From positions 1,342,501-1,406,500 of the forward strand of contig NZ_JADQTN010000001.1 in NCBI RefSeq assembly GCF_017812015.1: a DNA stretch of 64,000 bases, read 5' to 3'. This DNA comes from Pontixanthobacter sp. CEM42. GTDB lineage: Bacteria; Pseudomonadota; Alphaproteobacteria; Sphingomonadales; Sphingomonadaceae. Position numbers and translations under genes: made by a program. This document shows positions 56,759-64,000 of this stretch, in pieces. Position 1 is the first letter of the stretch. Each line of letters opens with the position of its first letter. The notes beneath the pieces were generated by a model that searched no databases, was not told the DNA's origin, and saw nothing but the letters and a program-made list of their open reading frames with translations.

Positions 56759-57979
56759 ATGGCCCAAGAAATCACAGTTCCCACGCTCGGTGAATCGGTT
56801 ACCGAAGGCACAATTGGCGAATGGCTAAAACAGCCCGGCGATGCCGTCGCGGTTGATGAACCGATTTGCAGTCTTGAAACTGACAAGGTCGCAATCGAAG
56901 TCCCCTCACCCGTTGCAGGCGTGATGGGCGAGCTCAAAGCCGAAGTCGGCGACACGGTCGAAGTGGGCGCAGTTATCGCGACTGTCGAAGCTGGTGGAGC
57001 TCCCGCAGCGAAAGCGGCGTCACCCGCCCCAGCGGCCTCACAGTCATCCTCTCCGGCACCAACCGCAAGCGAAGCAAGTGATGCATCGCAAACGCTGTCG
57101 CCAGCCGTGCGCCGCGCGGTTCTGGAACACGGGATCGACCCCTCCACTGTCAAAGGCACCGGCAAAGATGGCCGCCTGACTAAGGAAGACGTCATCGCCG
57201 CCGCCAAAGCTAAGGGCGACGCACCTGCGCCGGCTGCAACTGCTGAGGCACCGGCACCCGTCGCAGCCCCTACCGGCGCGCGCAATGAGGAACGTGTTCG
57301 CATGACACGCCTGCGCCAGACAATCGCCAAACGTCTGAAAGGCGCACAGGAAGAAGCCGCGCTGCTCACGACGTTCAACGATGTCGATATGACCGCGGTG
57401 ATAGAAGCCCGCACCAAGTACAAAGAGCTGTTCGCCAAGAAGCATGACATCAAGCTCGGCTTTATGGGCTTCTTCGCGAAGGCAGCGCATCTGGCACTGA
57501 AAGACGTACCAAGCGTCAACGCGCAGATCGATGGCGATGAAATCGTCTATCACGACTATGTCGATATTTCGGTTGCGGTTAGCGCGCCTAACGGCCTCGT
57601 CGTTCCGGTAGTCCGTGATGTCGACAAGAAAGGCTTTGCCCAGATCGAGAAAGACATTGCCAATTACGGCAAGGCAGCACGCGATGGCACGCTGACCATG
57701 GCCGATATGACCGGCGGCACATTCACCATTTCCAATGGCGGTGTGTTCGGTTCGCTGATGTCGACCCCGATCATCAATCCGCCGCAAAGCGCCGTTCTGG
57801 GCCTGCACCGGATCGAAGACCGCGCAGTCGTTGTAAACGGCGAAGTGGTTGTGCGCCCAATGATGTATATCGCGCTCAGCTATGACCACCGCCTGATCGA
57901 TGGCCGCGAGGCTGTGACTGCGCTCAAAATTATCAAAGATGCGATCGAAGATCCGACACGGATGCTGATTGATTTGTGA
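56759..57979 (+). CDS. sucB: Dihydrolipoyllysine-residue succinyltransferase (E2 of 2-oxoglutarate dehydrogenase)
   Basis: A 406-residue E2o. The lipoyl domain (residues 1–78) has its lipoylated lysine in [13 protein letters not shown] (about 39–51); an alanine/proline/serine linker follows; the peripheral-subunit-binding domain is at about 108–145 ([31 protein letters not shown]); and the catalytic core has [16 protein letters not shown] and the active-site [12 protein letters not shown] (about 379–390). Succinylates CoA via the lipoyl arm. It follows sucA by 11 bp. Confidence 0.96.
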   Translation: MAQEITVPTLGESVTEGTIGEWLKQPGDAVAVDEPICSLETDKVAIEVPSPVAGVMGELKAEVGDTVEVGAVIATVEAGGAPAAKAASPAPAASQSSSPAPTASEASDASQTLSPAVRRAVLEHGIDPSTVKGTGKDGRLTKEDVIAAAKAKGDAPAPAATAEAPAPVAAPTGARNEERVRMTRLRQTIAKRLKGAQEEAALLTTFNDVDMTAVIEARTKYKELFAKKHDIKLGFMGFFAKAAHLALKDVPSVNAQIDGDEIVYHDYVDISVAVSAPNGLVVPVVRDVDKKGFAQIEKDIANYGKAARDGTLTMADMTGGTFTISNGGVFGSLMSTPIINPPQSAVLGLHRIEDRAVVVNGEVVVRPMMYIALSYDHRLIDGREAVTALKIIKDAIEDPTRMLIDL

Positions 57980-57990
57980 GGTAATAATCA

Positions 57991-58572
57991 ATGGGCATCG
58001 CATATTGCCTGATCAGAACCGCTCCTGAAAACGTTGACGCGCTCCGCGGACGACCAAAAGCGGTGGCCGAATTTGTGTATCAGGACCCCGATTTTTACGA
58101 GGCACCCAAGCTCACCTTTCTGGAAAAGCTATTCGGAAAGAAGCCCGAATTGGACACGGGCGATATACCTGAGCGAGTAGAGGGAGATGAGACCGACCTC
58201 GATAAGGCATGGCATATTATCCACTATCTTCTTTGTGGAAATAGTGGGCGGGGAGAAGGCCCACTCGGCCTAATAGGCGACGACCTAAATCCGCTGGCGG
58301 ATCTCGATTTCGGCTTGGGCAAACCCAATGTCATTTCTTCATCATGGGTCAATGAATTCGCTGAACTCACCGCTCGGATGACAGACGGTGATTTTCTCGC
58401 GCGCTACGAACCAAATTCGATGCCATTGGATGAGCTATGTATGGGCGATGTCGTGGCTAGAGGTGATGTCGACGACATCAAAGAATACGCGACTGAGAAT
58501 TTCCATTTCCTGCGCGACTTTGCGCGCACGGCTGCTGACAATAGCCAAGCAATCATAACCTATTACACGTGA
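57991..58572 (+). CDS. DUF1877 (YfbM-like) protein inserted in the oxoglutarate dehydrogenase operon
   Basis: A 193-residue cytoplasmic protein with DUF1877 features: MGIAYCLIRTAPENVDAL at the start, ETDLDKAWHIIHYLLCG (about 66–82; D-x2-K-x-W-x-x-I-H-x-L-L is the family core), the G-E-G-P-L-G-L-I segment, and an aromatic C-terminal part (NFHFLRDFARTAAD). The domain's function is unknown. It sits between sucB and lpdA, 11 bp and 12 bp from its neighbours, in a place where the operon normally continues directly. Codon use looks slightly more AT-rich than the flanking enzymes. Confidence 0.8.
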   Translation: MGIAYCLIRTAPENVDALRGRPKAVAEFVYQDPDFYEAPKLTFLEKLFGKKPELDTGDIPERVEGDETDLDKAWHIIHYLLCGNSGRGEGPLGLIGDDLNPLADLDFGLGKPNVISSSWVNEFAELTARMTDGDFLARYEPNSMPLDELCMGDVVARGDVDDIKEYATENFHFLRDFARTAADNSQAIITYYT

Positions 58573-58584
58573 ACGGATATATCC

Positions 58585-60000
58585 ATGGCTGACCACACAT
58601 ACGATTACGACGTCCTTGTTATTGGCGCTGGCCCTGGCGGCTATGTTGCGGCAATTCGCGCGGCGCAGCTTGGGTTGAAGACCGCCTGTGCAGAGAGCCG
58701 CGAGACGCTGGGCGGTACGTGCCTCAATGTCGGGTGTATTCCGTCCAAGGCGATGCTTCACGCGTCGGAGTTTTACGACGCTGCGGCGAATGGTGCGATG
58801 GCTGACATGGGTATCGAGGTTAAGCCCAAGCTCAATCTGGATGCGATGCATGGCCAGCGCACGGACGCAGTCGACGGTCTGACCAAAGGCATCGAATTCC
58901 TGTTCAAGAAGAACAAGGTCGACTGGAAGAAGGGCCTAGCCACATTCCAAGACGCGCATACTGTCAAAGTGGGCGACGAGACCGTCACCGCCAAGGACAT
59001 CATCATCGCGACTGGTTCTTCAGTAACGCCCCTGCCGGGTGTCGAAGTCGACAATGACAAGCAAGTCGTGGTCGATTCCACCGGCGCGCTTGAGCTGGCC
59101 AAAGTTCCGAAGAAAATGGTCGTCATTGGCGGCGGCGTGATCGGTCTTGAGATGGGCTCGATCTGGAACCGCCTCGGCGCGGATGTGACCGTAGTTGAAT
59201 TCCTCGACCAATTGCTGCCCGGTATGGACGGTGATGTTCGCAAGGAAGCGGGCAAGATTTTCAAGAAGCAAGGCATGACGCTGAAGCTCAAGACCAAAGT
59301 CACCGGTGTGACGGTCAAAGGCAAAAAAGCCGCGCTGACGCTTGAACCCGCCGCTGGTGGTGACGAGGAGACGATGGAAGCCGACTGCGTACTGGTGTCC
59401 ATCGGTCGTCGTCCGAATACGGAAGGTCTGGGTCTCGACGCCATTGGCCTCGAAACCAACAAACGCGGCCAGATTGAAACCGATCACGACTTCCGCACAT
59501 CAGTGGACAGCGTGTGGGCCATTGGCGACGTGGTCCCCGGCCCGATGCTGGCACACAAGGCCGAGGATGAAGGCATCGCCTGCGCAGAAAACATCGCGGG
59601 CCAGACGGGCATCGTCAATCACGATATTATCCCCGGCGTAGTCTACACGCTGCCCGAATTTGCCGGTGTCGGCTTGACGCAGGAAGAGGCCATTGAGAAG
59701 CTTGGCGACAAAGCCAAGATCAAAGTCGGAAAATTCCCGATGATGGCCAACAGCCGCGCGAAAACCAATCATGAGCCGGACGGCTTTGTGAAGATTATTG
59801 CAGACGCAGAGACCGACCGTGTGCTCGGCGTCTGGGCGATTGCCAGCGTTGCCGGCACAATGATCGCGCAGGCAGCGCAAGCGATGGAATTCGGCGCTAC
59901 ATCGGAAGACATTGCCTATACCTGCCACGCGCACCCGACCCATTCGGAAGCAATCAAAGAAGCGGCGATGGCGGTAACCGGAAAACCGATCCATATCTGA
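58585..60000 (+). CDS. lpdA: Dihydrolipoyl dehydrogenase
   Basis: E3 (471 residues), the FAD- and NAD-binding enzyme that reoxidises the lipoyl arm of the 2-oxoglutarate dehydrogenase (and probably other) complexes. Seen: FAD motif VLVIGAGPGGYVAAIRAAQ (about 10–28), redox disulfide in GGTCLNVGCIPSKAML (about 44–59), NAD motif VVIGGGVIGLEMG (about 180–192), FAD motif IGDVVPGPMLAHKAEDEG (about 313–330) and the catalytic histidine/glutamate in CHAHPTHSEAIKEA (about 446–459). Normal length. Last enzyme of the TCA block. Confidence 0.96.
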   Translation: MADHTYDYDVLVIGAGPGGYVAAIRAAQLGLKTACAESRETLGGTCLNVGCIPSKAMLHASEFYDAAANGAMADMGIEVKPKLNLDAMHGQRTDAVDGLTKGIEFLFKKNKVDWKKGLATFQDAHTVKVGDETVTAKDIIIATGSSVTPLPGVEVDNDKQVVVDSTGALELAKVPKKMVVIGGGVIGLEMGSIWNRLGADVTVVEFLDQLLPGMDGDVRKEAGKIFKKQGMTLKLKTKVTGVTVKGKKAALTLEPAAGGDEETMEADCVLVSIGRRPNTEGLGLDAIGLETNKRGQIETDHDFRTSVDSVWAIGDVVPGPMLAHKAEDEGIACAENIAGQTGIVNHDIIPGVVYTLPEFAGVGLTQEEAIEKLGDKAKIKVGKFPMMANSRAKTNHEPDGFVKIIADAETDRVLGVWAIASVAGTMIAQAAQAMEFGATSEDIAYTCHAHPTHSEAIKEAAMAVTGKPIHI

Positions 60001-60004
60001 TCGG

Positions 60005-60877
60005 ATGAAAGGCTGGCTGCAACGCAGCCTGGCGCGTCTGCGCTGCACCGAGCCTTTTATCTTTCTGGCAATCGTCGGGGTCGCCTACCTCGCCGCCGCT
60101 GGCGCGCCCACGCACTATGTCTGGATCAACGGTACCTCACTGATCGCGGCAATCGTTGCAATTGTGGCGCTAGGACCAGTGCGTTCTGCGCCGGTGCGGT
60201 ATGTGCTCGTCGCCGGAGCCGTGGCTTTGCTCGCCCTCACTCTACTGGTCGGACCATCGGTGGCGGACGTTCAACGCTGGCTGCAAATGGGGCCCGTCAC
60301 CGTGCACATTGGCATGCTCGTGCTGCCCGCCTTGTGCGCGCTGCTACCGAGCCTTGATGATCGGATAGCTGCAATCGTGATGATCGGCGTAGCTGCAATC
60401 CTCGCTTTGCAGCCCGATGCAGGCACGAGCATCGCGTGGATGATCGCCTCCTTTGCGCTTGCTGTCAGAGCATACTCTATTTGGATTGGCATCGCTTTCG
60501 TTCTCACCCTGCTCGCCTGGATTAGCGCGGCGTTCGGAGCACTTGCGGGCGCGGAAAACCTGCCGCCTGTAGCATTTGTCGAGGGTGTGTTCGGCTATCT
60601 TCTGCGCAATGAGATCTGGTGGTTTTTTCCTGCTTCCGGCTTCGCATTATGGCTCGTATTCCGGATCGGCTCCATCACGGCCGACCTGGCTGCGGGCCAC
60701 ATGCTACAGTCATTCACTTACGGATTGTTTTTGGCTGCGGTTTTACGCGACTATCCCACGCCAATCCTGGGGTATGGTGCAGCTCCAATCTTGGGTTACG
60801 GTCTGGCGTTGGGCCTGATGGAATTGCAACAGTCGCGTAGCCGGGAGTTCGATGATGACGATTTTGACACTTACTAG
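60005..60877 (+). CDS. Polytopic membrane protein with SEDS-like segment
   Basis: A 290-residue protein with about eight hydrophobic segments. The middle (about 88–155) reads VQRWLQMGPVTVHIGMLVLP, then LQPDAGTSIAWMIASF, close in pattern to the RWI-x-LG and QPD-x-GT motifs of FtsW/RodA SEDS glycosyltransferases, but the protein is much shorter than those and lacks the usual second half. Near the C-terminus a short tandem duplication gives PILGYGAAPILGYG (about 257–270). It starts 4 bp after the lpdA stop and overlaps the amidase by 26 bp. Whether it is a working SEDS relative or a remnant is open. Confidence 0.6.
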   Translation: MKGWLQRSLARLRCTEPFIFLAIVGVAYLAAAGAPTHYVWINGTSLIAAIVAIVALGPVRSAPVRYVLVAGAVALLALTLLVGPSVADVQRWLQMGPVTVHIGMLVLPALCALLPSLDDRIAAIVMIGVAAILALQPDAGTSIAWMIASFALAVRAYSIWIGIAFVLTLLAWISAAFGALAGAENLPPVAFVEGVFGYLLRNEIWWFFPASGFALWLVFRIGSITADLAAGHMLQSFTYGLFLAAVLRDYPTPILGYGAAPILGYGLALGLMELQQSRSREFDDDDFDTY

Positions 60878-62189
60878 CGAACCCGGTGCGTTAGAATTGG
60901 CGGCACAGCTACGTGCGGGTGACCTCTCTCCGCTTGAAGCAGTGGATGCAGCCATTGGACGCGTTGAAGCACTCGACGGCCCGATCAACGCGGTCCCGGT
61001 TCGTGATTTTGATCGGGCGCGGGAAGCTGCGAAGGCATTGGACGGCAAGACCGCTTCAACTGATCAGCCGCTGTTTGGCGTGCCGATGACCATCAAGGAA
61101 AGCTTCGATATCGCAGGCCTTCCCACCACTTGGGGGCATGCGCAGTTCAAAGGCAATATTGCCACGCGCGATGCAAAGGTCGTGCAGCAACTCAAGGCCG
61201 CAGGGGCGATCCTGATTGGTAAGACCAATGTTCCGCCCGATCTCTCCGATTGGCAAAGCAACAATCCCGCTTATGGCCGCGCGCGTAATCCGCATAATCT
61301 TGATCGCAGTCCCGGCGGATCATCCGGAGGCGCATCGGCGGCGGTCGCAGCAGGAATGGTGTCATGCGAATTTGGGACTGATATTGGCGGTTCCGTCCGT
61401 GTGCCAGCACATTTTTGCGGCGTGTGGGGGCACAAGAGCAGTTGGGGACTCATCAGCAAGCACGGCCATGATCATCCCGCGATGGCAGGCAAGGACGCAC
61501 ATGATGGTGTGCTGTCGATTGCCGGACCTATTGCCCGCAATGCCGATGACCTCGACGCTCTGATCCGGATCACCGCGACGCTGCCTCTGCAAGCGGCAAG
61601 CAAACCTCTCAAAGAGTGCCGTATTCTGTTGGTGGCGGATCAGGAAGTCAGTCCGGTCGATGCAGCGGTCGCTAGACCTCTTGAAGAGGCTGTGAGAACG
61701 CTTGAGGCAACGGGTATTGCTATCGATAGATCATCAGACCTGTTGCCGGACTTGGAAGCCCAGCACGCCGATTATATGCGGATGCTAGGCATCGCGATGG
61801 TGCGCGGTGCTCCGGGCCCCGATGGCAAGCAAGCCACAGCGACCGATTGGTTCAATCTGCTCGACGCGCAAGCGCGCGCGGAGATCGCTTGGGCGCAGCT
61901 ATACGAGACATATGATTTCGTAATTGCACCACCCGCGCCGATCGTTGCGTTTGAACATGACGATACACCGGTGCGCGACCGCAAAATTACGATCAATGGC
62001 GAAGTGCGCGACTTTGCAGAAGTTTTTGCTTGGGCAGGCATCTCCACCTTCCCCAACCTGCCCAGCACAGTGCTGCCCATTGGCGAAAGTGGTGGGCTCC
62101 CCACAGGCATGCAGGTCATCGGTCGGCGCTGGTCGGACCTCGATTGCATTGCTATCGCGCGCGAAATGGGTGCGATCCTGCACCATTAG
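60852..62189 (+). CDS. Amidase (amidase signature family)
   Basis: A 445-residue hydrolase of the GatA-like amidase signature family. The Ser-cis-Ser-Lys triad is visible: lysine in MTIKESFD (about residue 79), the cis-serine in RSPGGSSGGASAAVAAG (about 153–169) and the nucleophile serine in FGTDIGGSVRVPAHF (about 174–188). Not part of a gatCAB set, so it probably hydrolyses a small amide. The start is ATG 60852 or 60855, inside the end of the upstream membrane protein gene. Confidence 0.9.
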   Translation: MMTILTLTSEPGALELAAQLRAGDLSPLEAVDAAIGRVEALDGPINAVPVRDFDRAREAAKALDGKTASTDQPLFGVPMTIKESFDIAGLPTTWGHAQFKGNIATRDAKVVQQLKAAGAILIGKTNVPPDLSDWQSNNPAYGRARNPHNLDRSPGGSSGGASAAVAAGMVSCEFGTDIGGSVRVPAHFCGVWGHKSSWGLISKHGHDHPAMAGKDAHDGVLSIAGPIARNADDLDALIRITATLPLQAASKPLKECRILLVADQEVSPVDAAVARPLEEAVRTLEATGIAIDRSSDLLPDLEAQHADYMRMLGIAMVRGAPGPDGKQATATDWFNLLDAQARAEIAWAQLYETYDFVIAPPAPIVAFEHDDTPVRDRKITINGEVRDFAEVFAWAGISTFPNLPSTVLPIGESGGLPTGMQVIGRRWSDLDCIAIAREMGAILHH

Positions 62190-62208
62190 GATTCGTCGGA
62201 CATTCGGC

Positions 62209-62916
62209 ATGGCAAAACCACAATGGATGAAACGCTTCGCGAAGTGGCATATTTGGCTGGGATGGCTTGTCGCTGTGCCTCTGCTAATGTGGACGGTTTC
62301 AGGCCTGCTGATGGTCTCGCGCCCGATTGAGGAAGTGCGCGGCAACCATCTGCGCCAGCCAGTGCAAGAGCAAGCTCTTCCGCCGGATACCAACATTGCG
62401 ATTGCGCTACCCGAAGACGGCACGCGGCCGGTAAAATCGGTCAGCACCGCAATGCAAGGTAGCGTCGCGATCACAACAATCACTTATATGGATGGCACAG
62501 TCGAGCGTTTCAGCGCTGAAGGCGTTAAACTCCCCAAAACAGGCGAAGTGGCTGCCAGAGCGATTATCGCTGAAAGGATCGTGGGCGGCGATAAAGTAGC
62601 CAGCTCAACCTTCTTCGCGGCGGAGGACGTGCCGATTGATTTCCGCAGACCGATGAACGTCTGGCAAGTGGTTCTTGAAGACGGCACCAATGTCTATGTC
62701 AGTCAGGACACCGGAGAGATCGCAGCCGTTCGCACGCGCTTTTGGCGGGTCTTCGACTTTATGTGGGGCCTGCATATCATGGATTTGGAGACGCGCGCGA
62801 AGACGCATCACCCGATCTTGGTATTCTTCGCTGCCCTCGCCGCGATCACCGTGACATTCGGATCGATCCTGATGTTCCGCCGCCGCAAGAAAAAAGTCCG
62901 CGCCAATGCCGGTTGA
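62209..62916 (+). CDS. PepSY-domain membrane protein
   Basis: A 235-residue protein with an N-terminal membrane helix carrying WHIWLGWLVAVPLLMWTVSG (about 13–32), a periplasmic PepSY-like domain (about 60–185, with VSQDTGEIAAVRTRFWRVFDF), and a C-terminal helix (ILVFFAALAAITVTFGSILM) followed by a basic cytoplasmic tail. PepSY-associated membrane proteins of this build are found near iron-uptake or reductase genes; none is adjacent here. ATG 62209 starts the conserved part. It overlaps the next gene by 11 bp. Confidence 0.82.
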   Translation: MAKPQWMKRFAKWHIWLGWLVAVPLLMWTVSGLLMVSRPIEEVRGNHLRQPVQEQALPPDTNIAIALPEDGTRPVKSVSTAMQGSVAITTITYMDGTVERFSAEGVKLPKTGEVAARAIIAERIVGGDKVASSTFFAAEDVPIDFRRPMNVWQVVLEDGTNVYVSQDTGEIAAVRTRFWRVFDFMWGLHIMDLETRAKTHHPILVFFAALAAITVTFGSILMFRRRKKKVRANAG

Positions 62917-63553
62917 TACCGCGATCCTGACACCCGTGCTCGATATATTGGACTTGCTCGGGGTGGCCGTCTTTGCGCTTTCGGGTGCTTTGCTCGCAGC
63001 CAAAGAGCGACAGACCTTTGTAACCATGGCGTTCTTCGCGCTGGTCACTGGAGTTGGCGGAGGCACGATCCGCGACTTGCTGATCGATGCACCGGTTTTC
63101 TGGGTCGCCGACGCGTGGGTCGCCGCGATTTGTTTGGGTATAGCGGTACTCACGTGGTTCACCCCCACCCGCTGGTGGGATGGCAAACTGCTGGATTACG
63201 CTGATGGATTGGGTTTGACCGCCTACGCGGTACTCGGCGCATCTAAAGCGATGACATACGGCATTCCGCCCGTTCCAGCGGTTTTGATGGGCATCATCAC
63301 GGGCTGTGTGGGCGGGATTATTCGTGACGTCGTAGCGGGCCGTCCGTCGATCATCATGCGACCCGAACTCTATGTGACAGCCGCAGCCTTGTCCGCCAGC
63401 CTGTGTGTAGCCGGGACGATGCTGCAGCTACCCAACTATATCGTTTGGACGGTCGCGACCGCTGCGGGCTATGCCTTGCGCAGCGGTGCAATCCGGTGGA
63501 ATTTGGCGTTACCCTCCTACCGAAGCGGTAAAGTGGGCATTGGCGAGAACTAA
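62906..63553 (+). CDS. TRIC-type cation channel family protein (UPF0126)
   Basis: A 215-residue membrane protein built of two similar halves of three helices each, as in trimeric intracellular cation channels. Repeat motifs are GVGGGTIRDLLIDAPVFW in the first half (about 49–66) and GCVGGIIRDVVAGRPSIIM in the second (about 133–151). Bacterial members conduct potassium or other ions, or are annotated as glycine transport related; the ion here is unknown. The ATG lies within the PepSY gene, so translation is coupled. Confidence 0.9.
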   Translation: MPVDTAILTPVLDILDLLGVAVFALSGALLAAKERQTFVTMAFFALVTGVGGGTIRDLLIDAPVFWVADAWVAAICLGIAVLTWFTPTRWWDGKLLDYADGLGLTAYAVLGASKAMTYGIPPVPAVLMGIITGCVGGIIRDVVAGRPSIIMRPELYVTAAALSASLCVAGTMLQLPNYIVWTVATAAGYALRSGAIRWNLALPSYRSGKVGIGEN

Positions 63554-63559
63554 GAGTTT

Positions 63560-64000
63560 TCAGCCGCCTAGGCGCGTATCCTCATACCCTTCTTCACCGG
63601 GAAGCGGACCACCAGGATAGGCAGGCTGCGGACCAGTCGATTCCAGATCAACTTGTGCGGATTGTGCGTCAACACGGTCCCATGCTGCGGAATAACGCGC
63701 ATCGCTATATTGGCGATCTTGGGCTGGACCAGTTGGGGCATAGGCGGCTTGGCCACCATATGAGATACCATCGATCCGGCCATTATTACCAATGCTGCAA
63801 GTGAATGCGGTGCCATTGAAAAGCGTACCCGCGACATTCCATCCTGCACCTGTGCGACTAACGGAATCGACGCCTTCAACACGGATATCCCGCTCGATTT
63901 CACGCAGACACATATTCACTGCGCGGTCGATCCCCTCGCCTCCACCAGAACGGCGTACACGTGTCCGTTCGTCGTAGCGCGGCGTGCTGACACGCTGGCG
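63560..64000 (-). CDS. Hypothetical protein, C-terminal part (cut by right edge)
   Basis: The frame is open to the right edge of the window, so the start is not seen unless the GTG at 63919 is used. The readable part begins with a basic stretch (RYDERTRVRRSGGGEG), then a conserved-looking domain: VNMCLREIERDIRVEGVDSV, GAGWNVAGTLFNGTAFTCSI and GNNGRIDGISYG with two cysteines, and a low-complexity end (QPAYPGGPLPGEEGY). I recall similar domains in sphingomonad exported proteins of unknown function. It is convergent with the TRIC-type gene, 6 bp apart. Confidence 0.65.
   Translation of the reverse strand, partial: RQRVSTPRYDERTRVRRSGGGEGIDRAVNMCLREIERDIRVEGVDSVSRTGAGWNVAGTLFNGTAFTCSIGNNGRIDGISYGGQAAYAPTGPAQDRQYSDARYSAAWDRVDAQSAQVDLESTGPQPAYPGGPLPGEEGYEDTRLGG

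Noticed and set aside
57044-58003. Minus-strand frame of 319 codons across sucB
   Set aside because: Antisense shadow of the E2 gene, with a cysteine/arginine-rich translation of the linker.

Overview
The window reads as a chromosomal segment of an alphaproteobacterium of the order Sphingomonadales, most likely family Erythrobacteraceae (an Erythrobacter/Altererythrobacter-like marine bacterium). This is inferred from sphingomonad-type gene content and order: slt, dapA, smpB, DUF2062 and a CckA-like kinase on the left; an mdh–sucD–sucA–sucB–lpdA block on the right; a B12 uptake operon under a cobalamin riboswitch; and a LexA-like box of the alphaproteobacterial GTTC-N7-GTTC type near uvrA. 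Base composition looks like mid-to-high 50s % GC by eye, with three visibly AT-richer patches (about 17.9–19.8, 28.5–30.9 and 34.0–35.2 kb).

1–7.8 kb: CckA-like kinase (cut by the edge), DUF2062, smpB, a Tat-exported amidohydrolase, a GIY-YIG gene surrounded by three short REP-like palindromes, dapA, a lytic transglycosylase and an IalB-like protein. 7.8–17.8 kb: rlmN, an alpha/beta hydrolase with a coupled methyltransferase, a MOSC protein, a secreted metallophosphoesterase, a coupled trio (pteridine-reductase-like SDR, b-type cytochrome, Tat-exported molybdenum enzyme), a DUF1801 protein and a first CFA-synthase-like enzyme. 17.9–26.9 kb: an AT-rich symporter pair, a diguanylate cyclase, an acyltransferase, a second CFA synthase, argG, a long gene-free stretch with the look of a structured RNA, rlpA and a CHRD protein.

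27.0–30.9 kb is the accessory region. A MITE-like inverted repeat element, a terminase-small-subunit-like gene and a half copy of the same repeat lead into an AT-rich three-gene operon: an unknown 221-aa protein, an anti-phage dCTP deaminase of the DcdV/AvcD type, and an overlapping 53-aa ORF. This operon is the best candidate for an undescribed system. uvrA follows. 34.0–39.4 kb holds four same-strand genes without clear function (two lipoproteins, a large exported protein, a trypsin-fold protease).

39.6–49.3 kb: M3 oligopeptidase lipoprotein, bestrophin-like protein, the B12 operon (TonB receptor, binding protein, permease, ATPase, joined by 1–4 bp overlaps) and its riboswitch, a SleB-type wall hydrolase and a small protein. 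49.4–64 kb: a GGDEF–EAL protein, the TCA-cycle block (without sucC, and with two unrelated small genes inserted), a SEDS-like half protein, an amidase, a PepSY protein, a TRIC-type channel and a hypothetical protein cut by the right edge.

No rRNA, tRNA, CRISPR array, transposase or integrase was recognised. Composition statements are by eye; no computation or database search was run.
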